Below, piece by piece: positions 1 to 9,939 of a DNA stretch of 60,167 bases. Location of the stretch: contig CANRAY010000006.1 of assembly GCA_947628735.1 (NCBI GenBank), positions 1 to 60,167 on the forward strand, given 5' to 3'. The notes beneath the pieces were generated by a model. That model saw only the letters and a program-made list of their open reading frames with translations, was not told where the DNA came from and made no database searches. Every line of letters begins with the position of its first letter. Position 1 is the stretch's first letter. The translations under genes and the position numbers were made by a program. This DNA comes from an uncultured Clostridia bacterium (lineage in GTDB: Bacteria > Bacillota > Clostridia > TANB77 > CAG-508).

Positions 1-1
1 A

Positions 2-986
2 AAAAATGCGATAACAAGTTTAACAGGAACTCCAAAACCAATACCAAAAGGACATAAAATACCAGAAGTAGAGGTACCTGTACCAGTAGTAGGAAGTGTA
101 CCAGTTAAAAAGATACTTCATTTGACTACTGTGACTGAGGGTAGTGGTTCACTCCATAGTGACACTAATTATTCATGCTTGGGTCCATCATTCGAACTTT
201 ACAATGATGAAGGTTTCTATATGGCGACGGGCTTTAGTGCTAGCTCTGGTGAGTCGAAGGGAGACGCTCGGTATCATTATGGAAGGATCTTTCCAAAATG
301 TTCCTGTTGGAGAATACAAATTGAAGGAGATAGAAAAAAATTTTGTTCAAATTTATGACAAAGAAAACGAACGTTTTTATGAGCATTCTCATGATAATCG
401 AATATATTCTGTTAAAGTTTTATCAGCAGATAGCACTGTTATAGAAATCGAAGGGACAACCGTTCCTGTTGCGGAGTTTGAAAATACTTGCGTTAATAGA
501 TACTTTCTTTATAATAATATTCCATCCGGCTGCAGTTGGTCGAATATACGTCGTAGTGCGATCCATGTTTCTTTCTCAGGATGGGATTCAGAGGATAATA
601 TTCCCGTAATAGGCAAAGATATCTTCATTGAATGCAAGCATACTTCATTTTATAGAAAATCTGACGGAGAATATGATGACGCTATGGACGTATATTGGCA
701 GCTAGATTCTACAACTTGTGTTGAGGATCATGAGGATTGGTACATTGGTCCGGATCCTGGATGCACGACGCCTACTAATATACAAATTGTTATTAAAAAT
801 TCTTCTAGAACAGAGGAGGTTAAATACATGGCTAATACTTCTGAGTCTATGAACGACTTGACTTTAAACTTAGACAATGGGGAAAAGGTTCATATCAGGC
901 GTGGTTCATATGATATTGATAAGTCGTGGATAGATAGTGATCAAATATTAATTCAGGCTAGTATTCTTATCGAAAAAATAGATTAA
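2..986 (+). CDS. Surface adhesin, 3' part, with +1 frame change at CGG 269
   Basis: The 5' end is cut by the window edge. Frame 2 reads a PKGHKIPEVEVPVP junction (codons 44-85), the hinge that follows DUF11-type domains in the three adhesins further along, then a beta-rich region to about 268. The sensible protein continues in frame 3 as GSFQNVPVGEYKLKE, a Cna-B/prealbumin-like signature, and runs to the stop at 986. In-frame CGG at 269-271 lies where the frames must join: skipping C269 gives DA-G-IIMEGSF. A one-base excess at A284 would also restore the frame. Staying in frame 2 stops at 358. Codon use is GC-richer than in neighbouring genes, as if the variable 3' part were acquired. No LPxTG or C-terminal membrane segment is visible. 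Exact ligand and function are unknown. Confidence 0.65.
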
Positions 987-1080
987 TATACTATAGAATT
1001 TAAAAAAGTGATGATAAAAGGGGCTGTGAAAAAGTCCGAAGAAAAATTGAAATATTTTTTTAAAATCAAAATGAAATTTA

Positions 1081-1109
1081 TTGACTTTTTCTGTAAAAGC
1101 ATATACAAT
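1081..1109 (+). promoter_or_regulatory. Sigma-A promoter of glyS
   Basis: TTGACT at 1081-1086 and TACAAT at 1104-1109 are separated by 17 bases. Transcription would start near 1116 and run through the T-box leader. Confidence 0.8.
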
Positions 1110-1115
1110 ATTTAG

Positions 1116-1320
1116 CAGAATTGCAATGAAGGAGAAAAAATATATTTATATCTTATGTAAGAGAGAGTTGGGGTAGCTGAGAACCAATCATAAGTAATAT
1201 ATGGGGAGCTCTGGAGCGATAAAATAAGAAAGAGGATAAATAATATTTATCAATTAGGGTGGAACCGCGGAAATATAATTTCGTCCCTAGCGAATAAAAG
1301 CTAGTGGCGAAATTTTTTTT
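1116..1320 (+). promoter_or_regulatory. T-box leader of glyS (tRNA-Gly sensing)
   Basis: The T-box core GGGTGGAACCGCGG lies at 1257-1270. It is followed by a terminator whose arms are 1277-1291 and 1300-1315, ending in a run of T. The region from about 1140 contains a Stem I-like segment with a GGTAGCTGAGAACC hairpin. A possible specifier GGA sits at 1213-1215, not proven by folding. In this class, uncharged tRNA pairs with the specifier and with the T-box bulge and disrupts the terminator. The gene downstream is glycyl-tRNA synthetase, so a glycine specifier is expected. Confidence 0.93.
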
Positions 1321-1387
1321 ATGTAGTTGCTAGAAATATTCGAAAAGATTAATATATTTAGTCAAGAATAGAAGGAGGAATTTGACA

Positions 1388-2773
1388 ATGGAAAAATTAA
1401 CAATGGAAAAATTGGTAAGTTTATGTAAGAATAGAGGATATGTATATCCGGGTTCAGAGATTTATGGAGGTTTAGCAAATACTTGGGATTATGGACCTCT
1501 AGGAGTAGAATTAAGGAATAATGTAAAAAAAGCATGGATGAAAAAATTTGTACAAGAAGAAAAACATAATGTAGGTCTAGATGCAGCTATTCTAATGAAT
1601 CCAAAAACTTGGGAGGCATCAGGTCATTTAGGTAATTTTACAGATCCTTTAATTGATTGTAAGGAGTGCAAAACAAGACATAGAGCAGATAAATTAATTG
1701 AAGAATGGATGCATGAACATAATTGCGAAGAAGTTGTAGATGGTTGGCCAGATGAAAAAATGATAGCATATATGAAGGAACATCATATTGCTTGTCCTAA
1801 TTGCGGAAAAGAAAATTTTACAGATATTCGTAAATTCAATTTAATGTTTAAGACATTTCAAGGTGTAACAGAAGATACTACAGCAACAATATATTTAAGA
1901 CCAGAGACAGCACAAGGTATTTTTGTCAATTTTAAAAATGTATTAAGAACTACAAGAAGAAAATTACCAATGGGAATAGCTCAAATTGGAAAATCTTTTA
2001 GAAATGAAATTACTCCTGGTAATTTTACATTTAGAACACGTGAATTTGAACAAATGGAGTTAGAGTTTTTCTGCAAACCTGGAACAGACATAGAATGGTG
2101 GAATTATTGGAAAAAATATTGTAAAGAATTCCTATTATCTTTAGGTATGAAGGAAGAGAATCTTCGTTTAAGAGATCATTCACCTGAAGAACTTTCTCAT
2201 TATAGTACTGGAACAACGGATATTGAATTTGCATTTCCTTTTGGATGGGGAGAATTATGGGGAATTGCAGATAGAACAGATTATGATTTAAAACAACATA
2301 TGACTTTCTCAAAAGAGGATATGAACTATTTAGATCCTGAAACTAATGAAAAATATATTCCATATTGTATAGAACCATCTGTTGGATGTGATAGAGTAAC
2401 ACTTGCATTTTTATGCAATAGTTATGATGAAGAAGAAGTTGGTGAAGGAGATGTAAGAACAGTATTGCATTTACATCCAGCATTAGCTCCATATAAAGTG
2501 GCTGTTCTTCCACTATCAAAGAAATTAAGTGAAAAAGCAGAAGAAGTATATGATAAACTTTCTAAAAAGTTTATGTGTGATTATGATGAAGCTGGAAGTA
2601 TTGGAAAGAGATATAGAAGAGAAGATGAAATCGGTACACCATATTGTGTTACAATTGATTTTGATACTTTAGAAGATAATTGCGTAACAATTCGTGATAG
2701 AGATACAATGGAGCAAGTTAGAATAAATATAGATGAGTTAGAAAATTGGATTCAAGAAAAGATAGAATTTTAA
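1388..2773 (+). CDS. glyS: Glycyl-tRNA synthetase, homodimeric type
   Basis: The gene charges tRNA-Gly in the cytoplasm (class II, alpha2 form). The protein of 461 residues begins [20 protein letters not shown] and carries the family block [21 protein letters not shown] zinc-knuckle-like CKECKTRH occurs near residue 95 and CPNCGKENF near 137. Motif 2 ([21 protein letters not shown]) and motif 3 ([13 protein letters not shown]) are intact, followed by the anticodon-binding domain. I chose ATG 1388 because GGAGG at 1374-1378 is 9 bases upstream; the TTG at 1382 is too close. It is controlled by the T-box leader in front. Length is normal for the family. Confidence 0.97.
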   Translation: MEKLTMEKLVSLCKNRGYVYPGSEIYGGLANTWDYGPLGVELRNNVKKAWMKKFVQEEKHNVGLDAAILMNPKTWEASGHLGNFTDPLIDCKECKTRHRADKLIEEWMHEHNCEEVVDGWPDEKMIAYMKEHHIACPNCGKENFTDIRKFNLMFKTFQGVTEDTTATIYLRPETAQGIFVNFKNVLRTTRRKLPMGIAQIGKSFRNEITPGNFTFRTREFEQMELEFFCKPGTDIEWWNYWKKYCKEFLLSLGMKEENLRLRDHSPEELSHYSTGTTDIEFAFPFGWGELWGIADRTDYDLKQHMTFSKEDMNYLDPETNEKYIPYCIEPSVGCDRVTLAFLCNSYDEEEVGEGDVRTVLHLHPALAPYKVAVLPLSKKLSEKAEEVYDKLSKKFMCDYDEAGSIGKRYRREDEIGTPYCVTIDFDTLEDNCVTIRDRDTMEQVRINIDELENWIQEKIEF

Positions 2774-2865
2774 ACTTGATATAAAAAAATTGATATAAAA
2801 AATAAGTATGAAAATCTAGATTAAATACTACAGATTGCTATATTAAAATGAAGGGAAAATGAGAG

Positions 2866-3867
2866 ATGGGAAAAATAAAGTATTTATTTAAAAGAATAGT
2901 TCAAGTGGATTATAAAAATATGTTTCGTATAGCTAAAAGTGTTAGCAAAAAAGCACACAAAACTTATATAGGAACACTTTTTGATATGGCAATGTGTGGA
3001 TTGAAATATCAAGCTGGATACTATGATTATCAAGAGTTTGAATTTTATAACTTAAATGCAAAGCAAAGAAAAACTTATTTGACTCGTGGAAAAAATAATG
3101 AAATTATAAAAAGATTTAATGCAAAGGATAAGTTCTATCTTTTTGACAATAAAGCTGAATTTTATAAGAAATTTGATAAGTTTATAAAAAGAAAATGGAT
3201 GAATTTAGATGGCAAAAATGAAGAAGAATTTATTGAATTTTTAAAGGAAAATAAAGAAGTTATTGTAAAACCAGTTGATGGAGAAGGCGGAAAAGGCGTA
3301 GAAAAAATAAAATATAAAAATAAAGAAACTGCTAAAAAACTATATAAAAGATTAATGAAAAATAATCAGACAATTGTTGAGCAATGTATTGTTCAACATA
3401 AAAAATTAAATGAAATGTATAATAAATCAGTTAATTCTTTAAGAATGTTTACTTTTTATAAAGACGGAAAATCATATTTTCTACAGGCAATTTTAAAGTT
3501 TGGAAATGGTGGAGTTGTAGACAATTTCTCTAGTGGTGGAATGTATACATATGTTAATGAAAAAGGAGTTGTATATGTAGGTGCAATAGACCAAGCTGAT
3601 AATATTTTTGAAGAGCATCCTATTTCAAAATGCAAAATTGTTGGATTTGAAGTACCAATGTTTAAAGAGGCTGTGAAACTTGTAAAAGAGGCAGCAAAGG
3701 TCGTTCCAGAAATGGGATATATAGGCTGGGATGTTGCTATTGGAGAAAACGAACCTATGATTATTGAAGGAAATTGTTTCCCAGGTGTTTTCCAAGTAAA
3801 ACCAAGTTTAGTAGATAAAAAAGAAGGTCTTATTCCAAAGTATAATGAAATTATGCATATTTTTTAA
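2866..3867 (+). CDS. Sugar-transfer-associated ATP-grasp family protein
   Basis: Cytoplasmic protein of 333 residues. The middle contains an ATP-grasp fold: VIVKPVDGEGGKGVEKI is the nucleotide-binding glycine-rich loop and TIVEQCIVQHKKL the hinge strand. The C-terminal MGYIGWDVAIGENEPMIIEGN carries the metal-binding Glu/Asn of the fold. This pattern matches the ATP-grasp group found in polysaccharide and teichoic-acid-type gene clusters, whose substrates are mostly unknown. Next comes a lipid-linked polymer flippase, which fits an envelope role. Start ATG 2866 follows GGGAAAATGAGAG, a weak ribosome site. Confidence 0.8.
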   Translation: MGKIKYLFKRIVQVDYKNMFRIAKSVSKKAHKTYIGTLFDMAMCGLKYQAGYYDYQEFEFYNLNAKQRKTYLTRGKNNEIIKRFNAKDKFYLFDNKAEFYKKFDKFIKRKWMNLDGKNEEEFIEFLKENKEVIVKPVDGEGGKGVEKIKYKNKETAKKLYKRLMKNNQTIVEQCIVQHKKLNEMYNKSVNSLRMFTFYKDGKSYFLQAILKFGNGGVVDNFSSGGMYTYVNEKGVVYVGAIDQADNIFEEHPISKCKIVGFEVPMFKEAVKLVKEAAKVVPEMGYIGWDVAIGENEPMIIEGNCFPGVFQVKPSLVDKKEGLIPKYNEIMHIF

Positions 3868-3943
3868 AAAATGATGGAAAATTTTGAAAAGTGTGATAGA
3901 ATTCAAAATATATAAAAGAGAATCATAAGAAGAGGTAAAAATT

Positions 3944-5608
3944 TTGGAGGAAAATAAAGTAAAGAAAACAGCTAATTCTTTTATGAAAAATGTATTAATT
4001 TTAATATCAGCCGAAGTATTAGTAAAATTATTAGGCTTTATTTATAAATTAGTTATTACTAATATAGAGGGATTTGGAGATGTAGGTGTAGGTTATTATT
4101 CAGCAGGATATCAAATATATTCTCTAATGCTTACACTTTCATCAATAGGAATTCCAAGTGTAATATCAAAATTAGTTTCTGAAAGATTGGCGAAAGATGA
4201 TAAAGCAGGAGCGCAAAGAATTTTTAAAATTGCGCTTCGTTTCTTTGCGACTTTGGGTCTTGTTTTGTCATTCGCATTGTTTTTTGGTTCTGGATTTATT
4301 GCAAATAATATTTTAAATGTTCCAGATACAGCATATGTAATGAGGGTGCTAGCACCAGCAGTTGTATTTGTTTCTATTTCAGCTGTATTAAGAGGATATT
4401 TTGCAGGACAACAGAATATGAAACCAACTAGTGTTTCTCAAACATTAGAGCAATTTTTAAATTGTGTGTTATCTATTACATTTGTATATGCTTGTATAGG
4501 AAAAGACACTTATATTATGGCTGCAGCAGGAAATTTATCAACGACACTTGCAATTGTTATTACATTTTTCTATTTAATTATGTATTATAGAAAAAATAAA
4601 ATTGTACCAGAGGAAGGACAAAGATCACCTGAAAGAAGAAAAACTAATGGAGAATTATTAAAAACTATTCTTGCTATTTCAGTTCCTGTTACATTAAGTT
4701 CTATTATTTCAGTTATTAGTTCTGTTATAGATACAGCAACAGTTAGTAATTGTATTCAATTTGCATACAGAGATGCAGGAATGGCAAAAGATGCTTTGGA
4801 AAGCTTAGCAATGAAAATGACTGGTATTTTATCTAAGGTAGATACTTTAGTTACATTTCCACTTGCAATTAATACTGCTTTTTCTACAGCATTGGTTCCA
4901 TCAATTTCAGAGTCGATTGCAAAAAAAGAATATAAAGTTGCATCAAAAAGATTATCATTTTCAATTTTTGCTTCAATTATAATTATATTCCCTTGTGCAG
5001 CAGGATTTATAGCATTAGCAAATCCAATTTTAAATTTGATTTATCCAACAGCTTCAGATGGGGCAATTATTTTACAAATTGCTTCTATTTCAATGATACT
5101 AACGGCATTAAATCAAACAATTAATGGTGGACTATATGGATTAAATCTTCCAAGGGTACCAGTAGCTGCATTAGGACTCGGAATTATAGCAAAAACTATT
5201 TTAAATGTTGTATTAGTAAGTAATCCAAATATTAATATTGTGGGAGCTGCTATTGCATCTGTAGTATGTCAAGCAATTGCATTTTCATTAGGTTTCAAAG
5301 TAATTCGTATGAAATTAAAAGTAAAATTAAGTATGAAAAAATATTTACTTAAACCGTTGGCATCAGCCGCAATTATGGGTGTTATTGTAGCAATTGCATA
5401 TTATATATTAAGTATGATGTTTGGTAATACTATAAGTACTTTATTATCTATTATTGTAGGCATAATAGTTTATGGATTAGCAATATTAGTATTTAAAGTA
5501 TTAGAAAAAGAAGAAATTATGATGATTCCATTTGGAACAAAAATATATCCTATATTAGTAAAATTGCATTTTTTTAAAGAAGAAAATGAAGAAGAAACTT
5601 TAATGTAA
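3944..5608 (+). CDS. MurJ/SpoVB-type lipid-linked polysaccharide flippase
   Basis: Integral membrane protein of 554 residues with about 14 predicted hydrophobic segments, beginning FMKNVLILISAEVLVKLLGF. The N-terminal KLLGFIYKLVI and the GVGYYSAGYQIYSLMLTLSS block fit the SpoVB/YtgP branch of the MOP superfamily, which moves lipid II or related undecaprenyl-linked precursors across the membrane. Start is TTG 3944, supported by AGAGGT about 8 bases upstream; no ATG fits better. It probably supplies cell-wall precursors. SpoVB is a sporulation-associated subfamily, but the sequence alone does not show sporulation. Confidence 0.87.
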   Translation: MEENKVKKTANSFMKNVLILISAEVLVKLLGFIYKLVITNIEGFGDVGVGYYSAGYQIYSLMLTLSSIGIPSVISKLVSERLAKDDKAGAQRIFKIALRFFATLGLVLSFALFFGSGFIANNILNVPDTAYVMRVLAPAVVFVSISAVLRGYFAGQQNMKPTSVSQTLEQFLNCVLSITFVYACIGKDTYIMAAAGNLSTTLAIVITFFYLIMYYRKNKIVPEEGQRSPERRKTNGELLKTILAISVPVTLSSIISVISSVIDTATVSNCIQFAYRDAGMAKDALESLAMKMTGILSKVDTLVTFPLAINTAFSTALVPSISESIAKKEYKVASKRLSFSIFASIIIIFPCAAGFIALANPILNLIYPTASDGAIILQIASISMILTALNQTINGGLYGLNLPRVPVAALGLGIIAKTILNVVLVSNPNINIVGAAIASVVCQAIAFSLGFKVIRMKLKVKLSMKKYLLKPLASAAIMGVIVAIAYYILSMMFGNTISTLLSIIVGIIVYGLAILVFKVLEKEEIMMIPFGTKIYPILVKLHFFKEENEEETLM

Positions 5609-5639
5609 AAGTTTAAAAGGAGGATTATATCTTAAATAT

Positions 5640-5915
5640 ATGTTACAATATTTTATAATCTATTTAGTTGTAATTAATTTAATAGTTTTTTTACTTATGT
5701 ATATTGATAAAAAAAAGGCAAAGTATGGAAAATGGAGAATTAAAGAATATACATTAATGATTGTTGCTTTAATTGGTGGAAGTATTGGCTCTATTATTGG
5801 TATGTATACTTTTCATCACAAGACCAAAAAGGCAAAGTTTTTTATTGGATTTCCATTAATTTTAATTATTCAAATTATTTTAATTATTAATGTTTATCAA
5901 GATTTTATAAAATAA
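5640..5915 (+). CDS. DUF1294 small membrane protein
   Basis: Protein of 91 residues with three hydrophobic segments. The block YIDKKKAKYGKWRIKEYTL followed by GGSIGSIIGMYTFHHKTKK is the DUF1294 signature. Function is unknown. AAGGAGGA lies at 5617-5624, a long spacing of 16 bases to ATG 5640, with no nearer in-frame start. It lies between the flippase and the signal peptidase, all same strand with short gaps. Confidence 0.8.
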   Translation: MLQYFIIYLVVINLIVFLLMYIDKKKAKYGKWRIKEYTLMIVALIGGSIGSIIGMYTFHHKTKKAKFFIGFPLILIIQIILIINVYQDFIK

Positions 5916-5931
5916 TTGTTAGGGGAAAATT

Positions 5932-7128
5932 ATGGAAGATTTAGATGAAAAAAAGAAAAAGTATCGAACAAATATTAGAGATTCTATTATATTAATAATT
6001 ATTTGTGTTGTAGTTTATTTGATAATTCAAACTTTCTTTGTACAGATTATAAAGACTGATCAGCTTTCTATGTATCCAACAATAGGACAAGATGAAATAT
6101 GGTTAGTAGATAAATGGTCATGGATTACAAAACATGAATTTAATAGGGGAGATATTGTTATTATTCAAGAACCATCTAAATTATTTTATGATGATAGTAC
6201 ATATGAAGCCGGAAATGTAGTTGCTAAATATGAAAATATTTTTACAGGTATTATGTCAAAAAGGATTATTGCACTTCCAGGAGAACATATTAAGATAGAA
6301 AATGGAAAAGTATATATTAACGACAAAGAATTAGAAGAACCATATTTGTATAAACAAGAAAGTACTTTTGAAACTTCTGTTAGAAAATGTTATTTTCTTG
6401 ATTTAGTAGTACCGGAAAATTGTGTGTTTGTTATGGGAGATAATAGAGAACAATCTGATGATAGTAGAAATTATGGATGTATTCCAATTGATAAAATTCA
6501 AGGCTTTTTAAAACAAAAAATATATCCATTCCAAGAAAAATATTCGAAAGAGTATATTAAAGAATTAGTTAGACAAAATTTAGAAGTTAACAATTATGAA
6601 ATTGAGCGTATAAGTTTTTCAAATACTATGGGGAATAGTATATCAAAAGATAAGGTTATGTCTTCTGGTAAAGCATATCAATCTATAAGTTATAAAGGTT
6701 TAGATGTTCCACAAATATATATTTATGAAGATGCACAGAACAAAAAAACATATGATATAACTAAACAAACTATAAGTGAAGTAATTGGTAATAATTATAA
6801 TTTTTCAGAAGAAAATTGTACGATTCAGAAAGAATATTCAAATTTACTTAGACGTATTCTAGATGACGGTTATACATATCGATATATAGGAGAAGAATTG
6901 ATAAATGGAGAAGATTGTATTCATTTTTGTTTAACAGGAGATGAAGATATAAATTTGGAGCATAAGAAATATCAATATTGGGTTCGAAAAAGTGATGGAA
7001 TTATTATAAAATGTCAAGATTATATAGGTGTTCAAATCTTTAATACTAAATTGAATCAAGTAACAGAAGATGATTTTGGATATGATGGAGATTTATCAAA
7101 TTACAAAGAAATGATTTATATAAAATAA
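5932..7128 (+). CDS. lepB: Signal peptidase I with a large C-terminal extension
   Basis: The N-terminal half is an S26 signal peptidase: a transmembrane anchor (residues 20-40), catalytic Ser46 in LSMYPT, Lys110 in MSKRIIALPGE, and the VMGDNREQSDDSRNYG box. The peptidase part ends near residue 200. About 195 more residues follow, which is unusual for this enzyme. This tail has a beta-rich pattern (GEDCIHFCLTG, YWVRKSDGIIIKC, NTKLNQVTEDDF) resembling the LolA/LppX-type lipoprotein-carrier fold, an inference from pattern only. Being outside the membrane, the tail could bind exported substrates. Start ATG 5932 follows AGGGGAA. Confidence 0.9.
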   Translation: MEDLDEKKKKYRTNIRDSIILIIICVVVYLIIQTFFVQIIKTDQLSMYPTIGQDEIWLVDKWSWITKHEFNRGDIVIIQEPSKLFYDDSTYEAGNVVAKYENIFTGIMSKRIIALPGEHIKIENGKVYINDKELEEPYLYKQESTFETSVRKCYFLDLVVPENCVFVMGDNREQSDDSRNYGCIPIDKIQGFLKQKIYPFQEKYSKEYIKELVRQNLEVNNYEIERISFSNTMGNSISKDKVMSSGKAYQSISYKGLDVPQIYIYEDAQNKKTYDITKQTISEVIGNNYNFSEENCTIQKEYSNLLRRILDDGYTYRYIGEELINGEDCIHFCLTGDEDINLEHKKYQYWVRKSDGIIIKCQDYIGVQIFNTKLNQVTEDDFGYDGDLSNYKEMIYIK

Positions 7129-7173
7129 TGCTGAAATTCAATAAGAAAAGTTTAGAATAAACGCATAATTTTA

Positions 7174-7202
7174 TTTACTTTTTCACATTTTATATATATA
7201 AT
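7174..7202 (+). promoter_or_regulatory. Sigma-A promoter of ppdK
   Basis: TTTACT at 7174-7179 and TATAAT at 7197-7202 with a 17-base spacer, 44 bases before the ppdK start codon. Confidence 0.75.
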
Positions 7203-7245
7203 GACTGTGTAAAAACATAACGAAAGATTTTTAAGGAGGCTTATG

Positions 7246-9870
7246 ATGAGCAATAAATATGTATATTTATTTAGAGAAGGAAATGCTTCAATGAGAGAAT
7301 TACTTGGCGGAAAAGGTGCTAATTTAGCAGAAATGACAAATTTGGGATTACCTATTCCACAAGGATTTACAGTAACAACAGAAGCATGTACACAATATTA
7401 TAATGATAATCAAACAATTTCAGATGAAATAAAGGAACAAATTTTTAATGCATTAAAAGAATTAGAAAGAATGACAGGAAAACAATTTGGAAATCCAGAA
7501 AATCCTCTTCTTGTTTCTGTTCGTTCTGGTGCAAGAGCTTCAATGCCTGGAATGATGGATACAATATTAAATTTAGGAATTAACGAAGAAGTTGTACAAG
7601 CTATGGCAAGTAAGAACGAAAGATTTGCTTATGATAGTTATAGAAGATTTATTCAAATGTTTAGTGATGTAGTTATGGAAATACCAAAGCCACTTTTTGA
7701 AGGTGCTATTGATGAAATGAAAGCAAAAAGAGGTGTAAAACTTGACACTGAACTTAATGCAGAGGATTTAAAAGAATTAGTTGTAACATTTAAAGAAATT
7801 TATAGAAGAGAACATGGAAGTGAATTTCCTACAAATCCTTCAGAACAATTAATTGAAGCTATTGAAGCAGTATTTCGTTCATGGAATAATCCAAGAGCTA
7901 TTACTTATAGAAGATTAAATGATATACCAAGTGATTGGGGTACAGCAGTTAATGTACAAGAAATGGTATTTGGAAACATGGGAGATGACTGTGGTACTGG
8001 TGTTGCATTTACACGTAATCCAGCAACAGGAGAAAATGCTATTTTTGGTGAATATTTGATGAATGCACAAGGAGAAGATGTCGTTGCAGGAATTCGTACA
8101 CCAAAAACAATTACAGAATTAGAGCAAACAAATAAACAAGCTTATGATGACTTTATAATGTATGCAAATAAACTAGAAAGACATTATAAAGATATGCAAG
8201 ATATGGAATTTACAATTGAGCATGGAAAGCTATTTTTCTTACAAACAAGAAATGGAAAAAGAACAGCAAATGCTGCATTAAAAATAGCTGTAGATTTAGT
8301 AGATGAAGGAATGATTACAGAAAAGGAAGCTGTATTGAGAGTAGAGCCAAATCAATTGGATCAATTATTACATCCAAATTTTGATACAGAAAAATTACAA
8401 AGTGCTACACCTATTACAACAGGTTTAGCAGCTTCACCAGGAGCAGCAACAGGTAAAGTTGTATTTACAGCTGAAAGAGCAGTTGAATTACACAATGCAG
8501 GAGAAAAGGATTTAATTTTAGTAAGACTTGAAACTTCACCAGAAGATATTGATGGTATGACAGTATGTTATGGTGTTCTTACTGTAAGAGGTGGAATGAC
8601 ATCACATGCAGCAGTTGTAGCACGTGGTATGGGAACTTGTTGTGTTGCAGGATGTGGAGAATTAGTTGTAGATGAAGAAAATCGAGTTTTTGAGACAAAA
8701 GATGGAAATCAATATCATGAAGGTGATTGGATTTCATTAGATGGTTCAACAGGAAAAGTATATGGTGAAAAAATTGATACAGTAGATGCTAGTGTATCAG
8801 GTAATTTTGCAAGATTTATGGGATGGGCAGATCAGTATAGACAAATGGAAGTTAGAGCTAATGCAGATACTCCAAAAGATGCAAAACAAGCACGTGAATT
8901 TGGTGCACAAGGAATTGGATTATGTAGAACAGAACACATGTTCTTTGCACCAGAAAGAATTTCTGCAATTCGTGAAATGATTGTTTCAAAAACAGTTGAA
9001 CAACGTAAAAAAGCATTAGAAAAAATATTACCAATGCAAAGAGGAGATTTTGAAGGATTATTTAGAGCAATGGATGGCTATCCAGTAACAATTAGACTTT
9101 TAGATCCACCTTTACATGAGTTTTTACCGCATACTGATGATGAGATAGCTGAATTATCAAAAGAAATGGGATTATCTTTTGAAGAATTAAAAAATATAGT
9201 AGCAGGTTTACACGAATTTAATCCAATGATGGGACATAGAGGATGTAGATTAGATGTTACCTATCCAGAAATTGGAGAAATGCAAACGAGAGCAATTATA
9301 GAAGCAGCAATTAATGTTACAAGAGAAGGAATAAAAGTTACTCCAGAAATTATGATCCCTCTTGTAGGGGAAATTAAAGAATTGAAATATGTAAAAGACA
9401 TTATTACTAGAACAGCATCAGAAGTTATGAAAGAACAAAATATGGAAATTCATTATATGGTAGGAACAATGATAGAGATTCCAAGAGCAGCACTTTTAGC
9501 TGATGAAATAGCAAAAGAAGCAGAATTCTTCTCATTTGGTACAAACGATTTAACACAAATGACATTTGGATTTAGCCGTGATGATGCAGGAAAATTCTTA
9601 GATGAATATTATTCAAAGAAAATTTACGAAAATGATCCATTTAAAAAGTTAGATCAAACAGGTGTAGGAAAATTAGTTGAAATGGCTGCAAAAGCTGGAA
9701 AACAAACAAGACCAAATATTGAACTTGGTATTTGTGGAGAGCATGGAGGAGAACCAGCTTCAGTAGAATACTGTCATAGAGTTGGACTAACTTATGTATC
9801 TTGTTCGCCTTATAGAGTTCCAATTGCACGTTTAGCAGCTTCACAAGCAGCTATTAAAAACCCAAGATAA
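7246..9870 (+). CDS. ppdK: Pyruvate, phosphate dikinase
   Basis: Interconverts pyruvate + ATP + Pi and PEP + AMP + PPi, a reversible glycolytic step in anaerobic clostridia. The protein has 874 residues, the normal length. LLGGKGANLAEMTNLGLPIP and SVRSGARASMPGMMDTILNLG form the N-terminal nucleotide-binding part. RGGMTSHAAVVARGMGTC carries the phospho-histidine of the swivelling domain. QGIGLCRTEHMFF, FFSFGTNDLTQMTFGFSRDD and GICGEHGG build the C-terminal PEP/pyruvate barrel. Two adjacent ATGs exist (7243, 7246); AGGAGG at 7234-7239 suits 7246 better. It is monocistronic with its own promoter and terminator. Confidence 0.98.
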   Translation: MSNKYVYLFREGNASMRELLGGKGANLAEMTNLGLPIPQGFTVTTEACTQYYNDNQTISDEIKEQIFNALKELERMTGKQFGNPENPLLVSVRSGARASMPGMMDTILNLGINEEVVQAMASKNERFAYDSYRRFIQMFSDVVMEIPKPLFEGAIDEMKAKRGVKLDTELNAEDLKELVVTFKEIYRREHGSEFPTNPSEQLIEAIEAVFRSWNNPRAITYRRLNDIPSDWGTAVNVQEMVFGNMGDDCGTGVAFTRNPATGENAIFGEYLMNAQGEDVVAGIRTPKTITELEQTNKQAYDDFIMYANKLERHYKDMQDMEFTIEHGKLFFLQTRNGKRTANAALKIAVDLVDEGMITEKEAVLRVEPNQLDQLLHPNFDTEKLQSATPITTGLAASPGAATGKVVFTAERAVELHNAGEKDLILVRLETSPEDIDGMTVCYGVLTVRGGMTSHAAVVARGMGTCCVAGCGELVVDEENRVFETKDGNQYHEGDWISLDGSTGKVYGEKIDTVDASVSGNFARFMGWADQYRQMEVRANADTPKDAKQAREFGAQGIGLCRTEHMFFAPERISAIREMIVSKTVEQRKKALEKILPMQRGDFEGLFRAMDGYPVTIRLLDPPLHEFLPHTDDEIAELSKEMGLSFEELKNIVAGLHEFNPMMGHRGCRLDVTYPEIGEMQTRAIIEAAINVTREGIKVTPEIMIPLVGEIKELKYVKDIITRTASEVMKEQNMEIHYMVGTMIEIPRAALLADEIAKEAEFFSFGTNDLTQMTFGFSRDDAGKFLDEYYSKKIYENDPFKKLDQTGVGKLVEMAAKAGKQTRPNIELGICGEHGGEPASVEYCHRVGLTYVSCSPYRVPIARLAASQAAIKNPR

Positions 9871-9884
9871 AAATGAAACAACAG

Positions 9885-9916
9885 GGCAGTTACAATTTTA
9901 TTGCAACTGCCTTTTT
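9885..9916 (+). terminator. Intrinsic terminator after ppdK
   Basis: Arms 9885-9895 (GGCAGTTACAA) and 9901-9911 (TTGCAACTGCC) with one mismatch, followed by TTTTT. Confidence 0.88.
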
Positions 9917-9939
9917 GATAATATAAGAGGTAGTAAAAA

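Noticed and set aside
281..287. One-base excess at A284 in the first gene
   Set aside because: Restores frame, but CGG at 269 does so as well and follows the pattern of the other sites; not decided by sequence alone.
2031..2312. Minus-strand ORF inside glyS and many similar antisense ORFs (e.g. 12452-12706, 23358-23681, 58542-58964)
   Set aside because: No ribosome sites, low-complexity Leu/Ile/Phe/Ser-rich translations; shadows of real genes.
2776..2804. Short direct repeat TTGATATAAAAAA twice after glyS
   Set aside because: AT-rich and only 13 bases; no sign of function beyond chance.
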